From Lineus longissimus (lineage: Eukaryota > Nemertea > Pilidiophora > Heteronemertea > Lineidae): a stretch of DNA of 64,000 nt. The stretch spans positions 11,782,001-11,846,000 of the forward strand of contig NC_088317.1 in NCBI RefSeq assembly GCF_910592395.1, in the 5' to 3' direction. The position numbers and the translations under genes were made by a program. Shown here in pieces: positions 1-10,682 of this stretch (the stretch's first letter is position 1; each line of letters begins with the position of its first letter). The notes under the pieces are model-generated. The model was not told the origin of the DNA. It did no database searches and worked only from the letters and a program-made list of their open reading frames with translations.

Positions 1-1263
1 AGAATTTGCCAGTTGTTCACAGCAAGGACACAAACTTATGAGCAAACAGTTCATCAGGAAAGGCACAAGTTTTACCTCAAAATGGCAGTTTTTCGATATT
101 TTGATATTCTCAGAAAAAGTCAATATTGCCCCAAAATTTCGGTTTGGTCATGGTAAGAAACCATGAAATCTGAAAGGTTATGATGTGTAGAATATCCTGA
201 CAAAAAATTGTTGGTGTACCTTGATAAAAAATGCTGGTTGCTTAGTAGTTTTGAAATACATACATCACAAATTTAAGCAAGATTTTTGTCACTCCTTTTG
301 TCACTCCTTTTCTCAGATAAAGAGGCAGGAAATAATGCTCCTTTCCCAAACTTCAAAATGCGATTTCTCAACCATTTATGGACCGATTTTGAAAAAGTTT
401 GCAGTTTTGGAAAGGATTCTTTACAGGCTATTAGAAAATGCAGAGAACTTAACTTTTTGAAATTAACCCAAAAGCCACATTTCGATGGAGCAGGTCATAA
501 ATATGAAAGCAAATAAATGAAACGACAGTTAGGTTATGTTACAGAAATTTATTGCTGAGCAAGGTTATGAGCATGATCGATGTACAATACAGGAATTTAT
601 TGCCGAGCAAGGTTATGAGCATGATCGATGTACAATAACTTATGAGACAGAAAGATGAAAAGAAGTCTACGTTTACGTTAAATTGATGACTTTGTTGGCC
701 ATTTATACCTACCCACAGACTTTGTAGCGGCGCCCTTTGGATAACGTACGTTGGGATCATCTATAGAGTACTTGGGTTATCCTATTCATATATTAGACTT
801 GTTAAGACAAGTCTTTAACCAGGTTGTGATAAACCACAGTAATGGCTGTGACAATGATCAAGTGTGACACTCTATGGATGGTGCTATATCTCAGAAGCAT
901 CTGGTATAACACCGAGTCAACCAGGAGGAAAATCGCTACACTGAGAACACATGGGCTGGTGCTGTTCATGGACGACAGTGCCACAAGTGATGTTTGTCCA
1001 ACATGTATTGTGGTGACTTTTTGTAACACTCAAGTAATTCTGGGTGAACATCAGCTCACTTGACAATCGGTTGAAATTATAATGCAGACTCTACGTTTGG
1101 CTTCACCAACCACTGCTTCACTGCGTTCACCATCACCGTCTCCTTCCTACTCAACCTACACAACTGCACCATTTACATTTGGCAAGACAAGTCTCGAGTT
1201 CTTTTCGCCAAAGGCAACTACGAGTACGGATAATTCTGCTGCTTCAACGCCAATGTCAATGCA
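1..1263. other. No recognisable gene; AT-rich with short duplications
   Basis: Only short open frames occur here and none shows a recognisable domain. A 12-bp word (gtcactcctttt) is doubled near 288-311 and a 48-bp tandem duplication lies at 546-641. The Ser/Thr/Pro-rich frame at 1082-1270 runs straight into the repeat that begins at 1264, so I do not call it a gene. Confidence 0.5.
546..641. repeat. 48-bp tandem duplication
   Basis: Two adjacent copies of a 48-bp unit starting aatttattgc; the copies differ at a t/c near position 10 of the unit and slightly at the junction. Confidence 0.8.
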
Positions 1264-1719
1264 TAAATGAAATGGCCAGGGGCCATTGTGCTCACCGCAT
1301 AGATATTTGGTGCTTTGGTATTCATCCAGGTTAAGAAACATTGTACATGTATAGTATTTAGATCAAACCAAAGTCGGTATGACATGTGATGTATCGTTGC
1401 TTGGAGTAAGTACCATAAGAATATCATCAAAAACAAGTCACTAATAAACGAGATATTGCACTTTTTACATATATTAGTTTTGGCCTCCTGGTGGCCAAGT
1501 TGAGTACCATATCAGATCAAAATTCGCTGTCCGATGTAACATGACGTAGGGAGTCATGTGTATCAAATTTCAAGTTCATAGCTTTAGTGGTTAAGAAACG
1601 AGCCATAGTTTCAATCAAACGACCAATATACGCCATTTGACCTCTGTGACCTTGAAAAGCAGGTCAAATCAAAAACTCATATGATATGTGATGTATCCTT
1701 GCTGGGAGAACCTACCATA
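1264..1719. repeat. Hairpin-ended dispersed repeat (TGGCC...GGCCA family), copy 1
   Basis: It starts with a GGCC-containing hairpin (atggccaggggccat) followed by tgtgctcacc. It contains the family blocks tgacctctgtgaccttgaaaa, ggttaagaaac and a block ending accata. The same family recurs at 33,594, 37,379 and 54,775. It is cut short where the AGGCCC-type repeat begins at about 1720. Confidence 0.75.
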
Positions 1720-3082
1720 ACAAGAGGCCCAAGGGCCTGGCGCTCAGCTGGATGACCTAATAACATAGGACTGAGGGTGTAAAGCAGTAAATATCGGCTT
1801 TATACTACTGTTTGAAGGTCAAGAGAACACGTTATACCACTAGAATTTCCAATGCAGAGCTGCCAGCTGGATGAAATATGATTGAACTAATCAGTCATGG
1901 TATGTAAATATTACAGGAGGCAACGGAAGATATCCCTAGTTCAGTATGTTGTATCGGTAGCTTTACAGAAAAGAAGTGTCAGAGAGGATGGAACTTCTCC
2001 ATGGACAACTGTGGTATGTCCAGGCTGGGTTGTACAGCACAAGGATACAAAATGCTGTCTGTAATTGAGAGGTATCCTGATTTAACAGAGGTCAAAATAA
2101 ATAGAAATGACCAGTTTGGGACTAACACCACTGTCTTTTTTTTTAATTAAGGTAGAGATTACAGGAGTCAACAAAATTAATTTTATTGAGAGAAATTGAC
2201 CTGTCCTGCAGGTGATTGGAATTTACAATACAAAGGGTCGTTTTTCATGACATTGTGCTCTACTGCGTATCCCTAGTGAGTCGATTGGGAACCAATCTAT
2301 AATTGGCGCAGACAGGTTCAAATTGGCTATATCTTGAATAGATTGAATTGCGATGAAAATCTAATCAAATAAAGGAGCAATATCGAAGAGACAAATTAAT
2401 CAAACCAATTGTCCACAGACTTGGACCCTGAAATGGGGTGATGTATGCGTGCATATAAAAGTATATCAATTGGTCCGATAGAGATGATGAGGCAATGTCA
2501 ATATGCCCTGTTCCTTAGTCAGCAATATGCCCCTTTTTATACGGAGAAGAAGGAGAACTCAGATAGGCCTGCACAAGTCGGCTTCCAAATGGCTCGAACC
2601 AACTGTACTATCACTACTATAAATTTATAATGCGTGCTCCTCCTACATGTAGCAATGTCTCGGCCAAAAAGGCACTTAGTCGACAGGCAAGTTAGAAGTT
2701 CAGCACCGTGAGCAGCTCCTTGGTAGGGCCATGCCAGGTTCCGCGCACCTCTTCAGATACATCAAGTATTGAAAGCTGTGGTGAGCACATGAAAAGACCA
2801 TGGTCACCTTAATTTGAAAATCCCTTCATAATCAAGGGCTACCTCTGACAGCACCCATAAACAATAGACCACCAATTTGACCCCAGCTCCTAACTGCGGG
2901 AAAACCCAAGTCCAGCAACCAAAAGTACCAAAAATACATTTTTGTTTACATTTGAACTGCACACATGCGTTTGTTTACAATTTCATTTCCTGCGAAATAA
3001 CGAAAATCAGGTGACCTGCAATCGTGGATTGAAAATAACATTAACCTGGGTTCAGCAGGTCAGCAGGTATACCGGCTGTTCC
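1720..3082. repeat. 1.36-kb dispersed repeat (AGGCCCAAGGGCCT family), copy 1
   Basis: Long near-identical match to 23,070-24,439, with scattered substitutions and small indels. It begins acaagaggcccaagggcct, which contains the perfect 6+6 palindrome AGGCCC-AA-GGGCCT, then gcgctcagctg. The match ends at ggctgttcc. No long inverted repeats were seen at the ends and no domain in the short frames. It is likely non-autonomous; I cannot name the class. Confidence 0.8.
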
Positions 3083-4592
3083 TGTGCCGCTTATAGGCAG
3101 GAATAAGTTTTTTTACGGAATGTGTGTCTCTGGTAATTCTACTGATGAATATATTTTTTGTAAAGTGTGGTTATAGTGAAACTCGAGAGTCTTTTCATGA
3201 CTATGTTATTTTCCAGAATATCTTATGGTCAGTAAAAACAGTGATTTAGGGCTGTCATGATTTGCACCCTCAAAAGTGTAACTTTAGGTTTACCATATAC
3301 ACAACTGCATGGCCACTTTATCCTGCAGCAGTTTCATGGCATCGCATATTCTATTCATGTATTGTCATGCAGTTGTCAAATAATTTCCTCTAGCCAAAAT
3401 GATGCCATCAACTTTCACGCATGTGTCAACCTTTACTAATGAGTTTCATGAGCATCGTCATACATGTCATATCAGCATGTACATGTACATGTACATGTAC
3501 ATGAACACGCATTGAAAAAAGTAAATGGACACCGACAAATATGTTTTTATATATCATATTAGACTGCTACCCTGAAAACATGGCGTTATGACATTTTTGA
3601 TTTATTTGGCAGAAATATTGCATATTTGCAAAAAATCAAGAATACAAAACATATATTTTAGCCACTTGAAGTGCCAGGAGTGTTAACCTTTAATGTTAGT
3701 AAGTTTGTTGGGTAGCTCTATCTATTCACATTGAAATGTCATCAAAAATGTCAAAATATCAATTCTCACTTTTGATAATCTCATATATTTCAGTTATAGT
3801 TCTCAATGGATTTAATTCATGATTACATAATCATGAAATATTCCAATACTAAACATTTTGGAAAGGTGACCAACAAAATTTCCATTAATATGCAAAAAAA
3901 ACTCCGAAAGTTGGTCCAGTAGTATGAGATATCAACCTCGGTGTCAATTTACCTTTTTCCGTGAGTGTACTGTTATCAAAATTTTTTTTGACACGTACCA
4001 GTATATATAGTAATATGCCTTATGGTGCATGCATACAGTCACAACTTTTTTGAAATTAGGTATTTGTAATGCCTGTCTTTGTGTTATGTAGTGTTTTTTG
4101 AGTCCAAGAACAGGCTTTGTATATACTGTCTGTTTGCTGAGTGACTGTCAGGGCAGCCTCATGCAACAGTTCATGTACTATACTCACACTCACTTGGCAA
4201 TTTGTTCTCACTATTTATGTCATGACCGACGATGCCAATGTTCTTATTTCAAATTTCATTTATTTTGCCTAGTTATTACTTATTTTGAGTAGGCGTAAGT
4301 CCTTATCTTACCCAGCAGATTCAGCAGCATGGTCAATGTCAACATTTGATTGTATATCTTTCCTATACACCCGATCTTTAGAGGGCCTAAACTATGATGG
4401 ATTGGTCTAAAATGTAAATGCCAAACAAAGTTTATGTCTTTTTTACTGCCATTATTGGGAAGATCTTACAAAATATGCACTTCAGGTTATATGTAACGTG
4501 TACCTTGGCATTTGCTAGGAAAAGTGAGGAAAAATTAACTTGATTCGTTCATTGTCCATAGCTGTCATGAAACTTACCCATTACTGTATATA
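3083..4592. other. Gene-free stretch with a CATGTA microsatellite
   Basis: No convincing coding region. A palindromic (catgta)n run lies at about 3476-3504. The short frames at 3257-3439 and 4098-4292 have no recognisable motifs. Confidence 0.5.
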
Positions 4593-4594
4593 TA

Positions 4595-4705
4595 CTGTGA
4601 AGACTCTATTAAGCCGGTTTCGGTCAGATCGAAAAAGGCCTAAGTTAAATCATTAGCATATTCATATGGGGTACCAAATGGGGCAACTGCAATTCATGGC
4701 CAGTC
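4595..4705 (+). repeat. Left terminal inverted repeat of the Tigger-like element
   Basis: Pairs with 6962-7071. The outer 40 bases match with only a few differences; pairing weakens inward but resumes at agcatattcatatgggg and again at ttcatggc. Confidence 0.8.
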
Positions 4706-5101
4706 CTTCCATTGAAAGCTTTGACTGTGCAGTTATCAAACATGCTTTTGGTTAATTTCATGCGTACGATGTTCATTTCAAACAAAATGACCGTCAACAG
4801 AATGATGGTCTTTTGTCAAACATTTCCGTTTGATAAGACATCATTAAAAACGTGGAGGAATTCATAATTCAGATTTTAATTGAACTTGTCTTCGTTGATT
4901 CTAAAGCACAAAGCTTTTTGTAAAGACACATCTATGAAAAGTGTCACTTGGATGTTTGTGAAGTAATGTTGTCTAGTCCTCTTCAGTCAGCCTAAACCTA
5001 GTTAGAATCACTCTGAGCATAGACCTCATGATGAAGAAAACATTAGTGTATATTGTGGTAATTACAGCTTATGCTGCCTATGCTATGCAGCAAGGTGAAA
5101 T

Positions 5102-6429
5102 GTACCATTACCAAGGGAGCACCGAAGCTACACCATTCAGGAAAAGGTGAGACATGTACTGGATTGTGAGGGCCTTATCACCCAAGGCAGGACACTGGAT
5201 GCTACGGAATATGCGCGACGGTATCATATTCCAACGTTGACTCTAACGGACTGGATACGGACGCAAGATGTCCTGCTTGAACAGCTCGAAATGGTCCAAA
5301 ATGCGAGGAGAGTTCGGGACGATCACGATGGACGATGGCCAGAGGTTGAACAGCAGGTGTATCATGGGTTTGCGGGTACCAGATAATTGGGATTACCTGT
5401 CTCTAGATCAGATCTAAGAAACTATGCTGGACTGGAGACTGGTTTGGCAATCGGCCAGATGCAGAAAGGGACAGCCTGATATGCAAAAGGCCTCAGCACC
5501 ATGATTTTAAGTCAAGCAATGGATGGGTGACGGGATTCATGAAAGGGAAAAATATTACGTTTAGAAATCAACGACCAACTCGTCAACATTACCGGCGGAT
5601 GCAGCAGCACGCGTTGCAGAATTCCAGGGACGGGTGCAGGAAACTTCGAGATTTGGATGTAACTACCCTGTTAAACATGAACGAAACGTTCATGCAGCTT
5701 GACTTCTCACCACAATACACGGCTGAAAAGAAAGGCACCAAAATCGTGAATATACAAACGAGTCGCAGAAACCACAGGCTAGGATGCACTGTCACGCTGG
5801 GCATCGGAACCAATGGACTTAAACTCCCGGCGCAGATAATCTTTAGAGAGCCGGGGTTTCTGCGTGAAATCCGAGCATTGCGGGCCAATGACATTCCAGA
5901 CAATGTGAGGGTAACATCTTCAAGAAGTGGTTGGGCGAATGCGGCAACGCTAGACCTATGGCTGAACGATGTCCTCTTACCAATCGTAGGAAATGCCGAA
6001 CCAGCAAGCAATATGCTAATTCTAGACAGATTTCGTCCACATTTAGCAGAAGACTTCAGCAATGTTGTCACAGAAGCAGGATTGATAGTGGATTACATTC
6101 CCGCTGGTTGCACCTCTTTGGTTCAGCCTTTGGACTTAACTGTCATACATGGATTTAAGTCAGTTGTTAGGCGAATGTGGAAACTGTGGAAGAACAACAA
6201 TACTAACGACGATGGACAATGTCCCCGAATATCTCTTAGAGATGTCGTGAAAATTGTTGGCTATGCATGGAACGAAGTGGCTCCAAATGCCACTGATCGT
6301 GCATTCAGGGCTGCAGGACTAATTGGTGATGATGGGATTGAGAGGGATAGGGATGAGCTAGATGTTGAACATTCTAGTGACGAAGAAGACTTGCAGTTCC
6401 TCAAAATGGAGTACAGGTCACTGATGTAA
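5102..6429 (+). pseudogene. Tigger/pogo-family DDE transposase, broken
   Basis: The first reading segment (5102-5386) resembles the psq/CENP-B type helix-turn-helix of pogo transposases (TIQEKV at its start, then ARRYHIP and LTDWI). The next part of the DNA-binding region, around 5387-5526, is only readable with frame changes (a conserved F-K-x-S-x-G-W block before 5530). The DDE core is open at 5527-6429. It has an N-E-T motif at codons 51-53 of that segment, ILDRFRPHL near codon 163 and QPLDLTVIHGFK near codon 200. This is the DD32D-like layout of Tigger. The first catalytic Asp, normally D in the D-E-T motif, is Asn here (aac). With the frameshifts this argues for an inactive copy. The acidic C-terminus (SSDEED) is typical of the family. 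Confidence 0.85.
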
Positions 6430-6961
6430 TGTTGTTCACAATAAAACGTAATTAAAAAAAAGAGTTGTTACCGCAAAAGAATAACGCCGGTGTAGCAGTT
6501 TGAAATGTCCTAGGATAGAATGTCCGGGAAACAAATTATTCTAATATGCGCTTTAAACTCAGAGCTATTGACGACCATGGCCTCTTTAGAACCATACAGC
6601 GCAGCAGAATACAATAGGGCCGGACACTTTTTCCAGGGTGACATTTCTACCTCTACACCGGTTAGAAAAAGTGCGAGTTGAATCATTGAAACAACACCTG
6701 ACGCTTTTACGGACACAGAGATTGTTTGATTGTCTTTGAAAATTAAAGCAGCTTGTTTGTTTCAAGAAGTCAATCGCCATAACCACAGATTAGAGGGTTA
6801 ATCACAGTTTCGATACCATTTTCAAGAGTCATCAGACATTACTTGAAATCAACATCCATGTCCCTCCCGGCATTTCAAATCTAACCCGATAATTTACTCA
6901 TAGCCATACAATATGAATGAAAGCAATACTCGGCCCGTGAAACTTACAATGCAAAACCAGC

Positions 6962-7071
6962 CTGCCATGACTTCACCTAGTCCCCAAAAGAGCCCCATAT
7001 GAATATGCTGATGAGTCTACTTAGGCATTTGGCGAACATGGACCTAAACCGGCTAAATAGCGTCTCCACAG
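6962..7071 (-). repeat. Right terminal inverted repeat of the Tigger-like element
   Basis: Reverse complement of the left end; it ends at cacag 7067-7071, next to the flanking TA. Confidence 0.8.
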
Positions 7072-7187
7072 TATATATATAATGTACATACCGCATTTTG
7101 CAAATGAATTACGCTGTAATCCCAGTTACAGAGCCAGCTGTGCTCTCGATGTGTTCCTAGACACATTTTATTATTGTTTTTATTTAG

Positions 7188-8083
7188 AATGTAAAAAACT
7201 GTTTGCTGATGGGAAACTTGCTCAAATTATTGTTGGAAATGTGTGAGAAAAGGAGGCAAGGAGAGGCCGTCTGCTGTGCCATGCGTGAATTAATTTGGAA
7301 TTGGTCTGTTACCCACCTCCCGGCTGCTTTTGCACCAAAAGGAAGAGGTAATGCTGAATCAGCTGCTCTCTTTCATGCCTTGGAAACTGATGCATGTCCT
7401 GATGCTTTCTGTGAGAAATTCAGTTGTGATACCTGATGCATGTCCTGATGCTTTCTGTGAGAAATTCAGTTGTGATACCTATTGCCATGTTTGTGAAGTT
7501 GAGGAAAAAAACATGTCTTTTACACTCAATTCCAATATATTACTGACATTTACTGTGAACGCTAAAGCCAATGGTATCCTATCAGACTCATTGCCTCTAC
7601 AAATTAAGACATACTGTCAACAAACAGGGGTGATATGTGATATATGTGGTACAAAACTGGCAGTAACAAATGAACAAGTGTCTTTGCCACCATTATTAGT
7701 TGTTGAACTTGGTATAGTCGATAATAGGAATGAACAAAAACCACCCATTTTGATTCAAGAGGTTGACCATTTCTTTGATGTGGAGTATGAGCTGACCGGT
7801 GCAGTAATGCACAGGCCAGGCCACTTTCATTGCATTGCACGTCATGAAAATCTATTTCATGTGTTGGATGACTTGAAGGATGGTAACAGCTCCTATACAT
7901 CGTTCACTGCAACAGTCCATCAGCAAAACCAAATTGATTCAACAGTCCACAGGACTGATAGTAGTCATTATGGTTTGCATTTCCTTCTATTTCGAATGTC
8001 TAATCTTGACTCCGTCAATGCAAGAACAACCCATCGAATAGAAATGAATCCCAACCTCACCGAGGTCGGGTCCGCTGTTGTTA
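7188..8083 (+). pseudogene. USP/USPL1-like cysteine protease fragment, first segment of an interrupted frame
   Basis: The segment opens after a plausible splice acceptor (tttttatttag, ending 7187). It encodes two Cys pairs (CHVC near 7483, CDIC near 7640), consistent with a zinc-binding finger inside a ubiquitin-protease fold. A histidine box with PGHFHCIAR (about 7816-7842) and an acidic VLDDLKD motif (about 7861-7881) follows, and the segment ends in an HYGLHFLLFRM block. This matches the C-terminal half of C19 or C98 (USPL1-type) peptidases. The catalytic-Cys half is not visible and may lie in upstream exons or be lost. A 46-bp tandem duplication at 7388-7479 shifts the frame. The frame is cut at 8083 by the MITE composite and resumes in phase at 9878. 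Family assignment is by motif only. Confidence 0.6.
7388..7479. repeat. 46-bp tandem duplication that shifts a coding frame
   Basis: Exact two-copy tandem repeat, 7388-7433 and 7434-7479. Because 46 is not a multiple of three, the protease-like frame changes phase across it; both phases give the same Asp-Ala-Cys-Pro-Asp peptide in successive copies. Confidence 0.95.
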
Positions 8084-8801
8084 GGTCTCACTAGCCAGTG
8101 CAATGGCCGGGCCTACCTGGCTCCACAAATGGCGCGACGTCATTTCATGCATACCCCTGTTCAAGTGGCTGTCGACCTTGCAGTATATCACTCTCGCACA
8201 TAAACCTATACATTTCTGAATAGCTTGTCGCTTCTAGAATACATCTGGCCAGCTTTCATTGTTATCAAGTAATTCAGTCATGAGAACATGGGGGCAGCAC
8301 AATACATGAGACACCCTGTACATCGATGAAAATTTTGAAAATTTCACCTTGCCACCTTATAACTTGACGATTAACATGGATGGTGAAATAATATTTTTAT
8401 AAACTTCTACTTATCACCTTGAGAAAGCAAAATAATAACAATTTTAAATTTTGATACCAAAATAGGGTGTCGTTGCGGCTTTTCTTTGAGCATTTTGACC
8501 GCGAAGTCTCACCTTGAGAACATGTGCACTCTGACAGGAACCAGTTCATGTCAACATCCTATTGAGCTATACATAGCATGCGAGGCCTGGTCACTGCGGA
8601 CGTGCACAGAAGAAGCTGATATTTTCCTCAAATAATCGTCAGAGCTACCTCTTCACAAAATACCCAGGACACCCGACATTTGAACATGCAGCAATAGCGA
8701 TATGATAGGCTCATCTGTATCCATGGTAATCGCCTGAGATTGAAGAACTTTTTTTTTAAGGGGGACCAATGTTGACCTGATCACCACTGGCTAGTGAGAC
8801 C
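8084..8801. mobile_element. MITE copy 1, 17-bp inverted repeats, TTA target
   Basis: Perfect 17-bp ends GGTCTCACTAGCCAGTG / CACTGGCTAGTGAGACC. TTA flanks on both sides (8081-8083, 8802-8804), the target size and sequence of PIF/Harbinger elements. No transposase inside, so it is non-autonomous. Almost identical to 9158-9874. Confidence 0.85.
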
Positions 8802-9157
8802 TTAATGGTAACATGCAGTCTCATATTTCCCCTTTTTACTACAAAATATGAAAATCTGGATTGATACAAACATTTTGGTGTCCTACATGACAGGTCCAAC
8901 AAGAATAGCTTCCAGTGGTGATCCATTCAAAATCATAGGCAAACTCAGCACTTCACCCATTTTCAAATTCGTTCAGAAAGCGGAATTCAGAGGGAATTCG
9001 AGTAACAGCACACCTCAGCTGTGGAGGCCTTTTTGGTCCATGAACTGAGATGAAAGCATCTTTATCCACCCGAATGCATTCGATGAAGTCAAATGATGTT
9101 CAAAATGACATTTATTATCATATTTTATGATTTCACTTTTTTTGGTATTTTGATTAA
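8802..9157. other. 356-bp segment between the two MITEs (possible cargo)
   Basis: Sequence not found elsewhere in the window. A 66-codon frame at 8848-9048 has no recognisable motif. Coding potential is doubtful. Confidence 0.4.
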
Positions 9158-9874
9158 GGTCTCACTAGCCAGTGCAATGGCCGGGCCTACCTGGCTCCAC
9201 AAATGGCGCGACGTCATTTCATGCATACCCCTGTTCAAGTGGCTGTCGACCTTGCAGTATATCACTCTCGCACATAAACCTATACATTTCTGAATAGCTT
9301 GTCGCTTCTAGAATACATCTGGCCAGCTTTCATTGTTATCAAGTAATTCAGTCATGAGAACATGGGGGCAGCACAATACATGAGACACCCTGTACATCGA
9401 TGAAAATTTTGAAAATTTCACCTTGCCACCTTATAACTTGACGATTAACATGGATGGTGAAATAATATTTTTATAAACTTCTACTTATCACCTTGAGAAA
9501 GCAAAATAATAACAATTTTAAATTTTGATACCAAAATAGGGTGTCGTTGCGGCTTTTCTTTGAGCATTTTGACCGCGAAGTCTCACCTTGAGAACATGTG
9601 CACTCTGACAGGAACCAGTTCATGTCAACATCCGATTGAGCTATACATAGCATGCGAGGCCTGGTCACTGCGGACGTGCACAGAAGAAGCTAATATTTTC
9701 CTCAAATAATCGTCAGAGCTACCTCTTCACAAAATACCCAGGACACCGACATTTGAACATGCAGCAATAGCGATATGATAGGCTCATCTGTATCCATGGT
9801 AATCGCCTGAGATTGAAGAACTTTTTTTTTAAGGGGGACCAATGTTGACCTGATCACCACTGGCTAGTGAGACC
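9158..9874. mobile_element. MITE copy 2, direct orientation to copy 1
   Basis: Same 17-bp ends as copy 1 and near-identical over its whole length, differing by a few single-base changes. Left flank is TAA and right flank is TTA, so by itself it lacks a matched target duplication; this fits the composite interpretation. Confidence 0.85.
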
Positions 9875-10149
9875 TTACGACTGAGGACTCCGATGTGATT
9901 GAGTCAGTCACTTCAACTACACTGCAACCAGCAAACTGCACACCAACGATTGTGACAAGCACACCTGTCAATGCAAATTGTATTCCGCTTTTTTCACCCA
10001 AGTCCAATAGGCAAAGTTCTAGTGGTGTGAAAGCAAAGAAAAAGATTCGAAAAAAGCTGATGTACTCAAGCAATAGGAAAAGAAAAACTGGTGGGAAAAA
10101 GCCTTCTTCTGTAACACCGATGAACAAGAAGTGCTCAGTTGCAGAAATG
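9875..10149 (+). pseudogene. Middle segment of the interrupted frame: Ser/Thr linker and basic cluster
   Basis: Open in one frame from the MITE edge to the BEL/Pao insertion. It encodes a Thr/Ser-rich stretch, then a strongly basic run (KAKKKIRKKL and SNRKRKTGGKK) that could be a nuclear localisation or DNA-binding segment. The last codons (glutamate, methionine) sit in the 5-bp target duplication aaatg at 10,145-10,149, and the frame resumes in phase at 19,024. I do not recognise a domain. Confidence 0.6.
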
Positions 10150-10342
10150 TGTCGGGGATGCCCAGGTTCTAAGGGAATAACGACCACCCAGTTCTATGTA
10201 AAACTTCAACTGATTTATTACTAGACTCGAGTCAGAGTGAACATGTGATATAGTTACATAATTCAGAAATACATGTTTCTAAAAGACATTCAATAACTCC
10301 AATAGACCAGCTATTGGCGGCGACTATAATCTGTTCCCAACA
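10150..10342 (-). repeat. 3' LTR of BEL/Pao 1 (left in this view)
   Basis: 193 bp, same sequence as 18,826-19,018; the internal sequence abutting it on the minus strand includes cccgcccgggagtaa. Confidence 0.93.
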
Positions 10343-10682
10343 TTACTCCCGGGCGGGAAGTGACTGGAACATAAACTAATAATTGGGTGAAACACACATC
10401 AAAATACAATGATGTTATGAAATGGCAAACTATTTTTTTGATTTTCTCAAACATACAAATATTGAATAAATCGAATTAAGTGACTAGATTCAAACGCAAC
10501 CAAATGTGAAAGAATGATTAAAACCATCGAAGTATGTAGCAAAGATGAAATGCGTAAACAACAGATAAAATGAATCAAAATATTAACACCAGAAACAGTT
10601 GACCGTTTAAGATTATGTCATGTCATCAAAACACTCAGGTCAGTATTCAAAATGTTCAGCTCAATAAAGGCATGAAATCCAT
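10343..10682 (-). other. 3' untranslated region of BEL/Pao 1
   Basis: About 340 bp between the pol stop and the 3' LTR with no open frame of note. Confidence 0.7.

Larger units (their letters stand above)
4593..7073 (+). mobile_element. Tigger/pogo-like DNA transposon, full length, TA target site
   Basis: Imperfect terminal inverted repeats of about 85-110 bp face each other. The left begins ctgtgaagactctattaagc at 4595, and the right, read on the minus strand from 7071, begins ctgtggagacgctatttagc. Both continue through ccggttt(c/a)ggtc to a shared agcatattcatatgggg block (4656-4672 and 6993-7009). TA dinucleotides flank both ends (4593-4594 and 7072-7073), the target duplication of Tc1/mariner/pogo elements. 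The roughly 2.48 kb element contains a degraded transposase frame. Inverted repeats this long are unusual for Tigger, whose ends are normally a few tens of bases. Confidence 0.85.
8084..9874. mobile_element. Composite element: two direct MITE copies flanking 356 bp
   Basis: Two near-identical MITEs (8084-8801 and 9158-9874) in the same orientation bracket 8802-9157. The outer flanks are TTA at 8081-8083 and TTA at 9875-9877, as if the whole 1.79-kb block moved as one unit with a 3-bp target duplication. Joining 8083 directly to 9878 keeps the surrounding coding frame open in the same phase (valine-valine-threonine-threonine-glutamate across the join). This supports one insertion of the full block rather than two independent ones. 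Confidence 0.6.

Noticed and set aside
1082-1270. Ser/Thr/Pro-rich frame as a possible exon
   Set aside because: No splice evidence or motif, and it terminates within a dispersed repeat.
5028-5149. Small frame starting MMKKTLVYIVVITAYAAYA that looks like a signal peptide
   Set aside because: It lies inside the Tigger element, just upstream of the transposase segment and in another frame. There is no mature domain, so chance is more likely.
5589-6071. 160-codon minus-strand frame
   Set aside because: Antisense shadow of the Tigger transposase.
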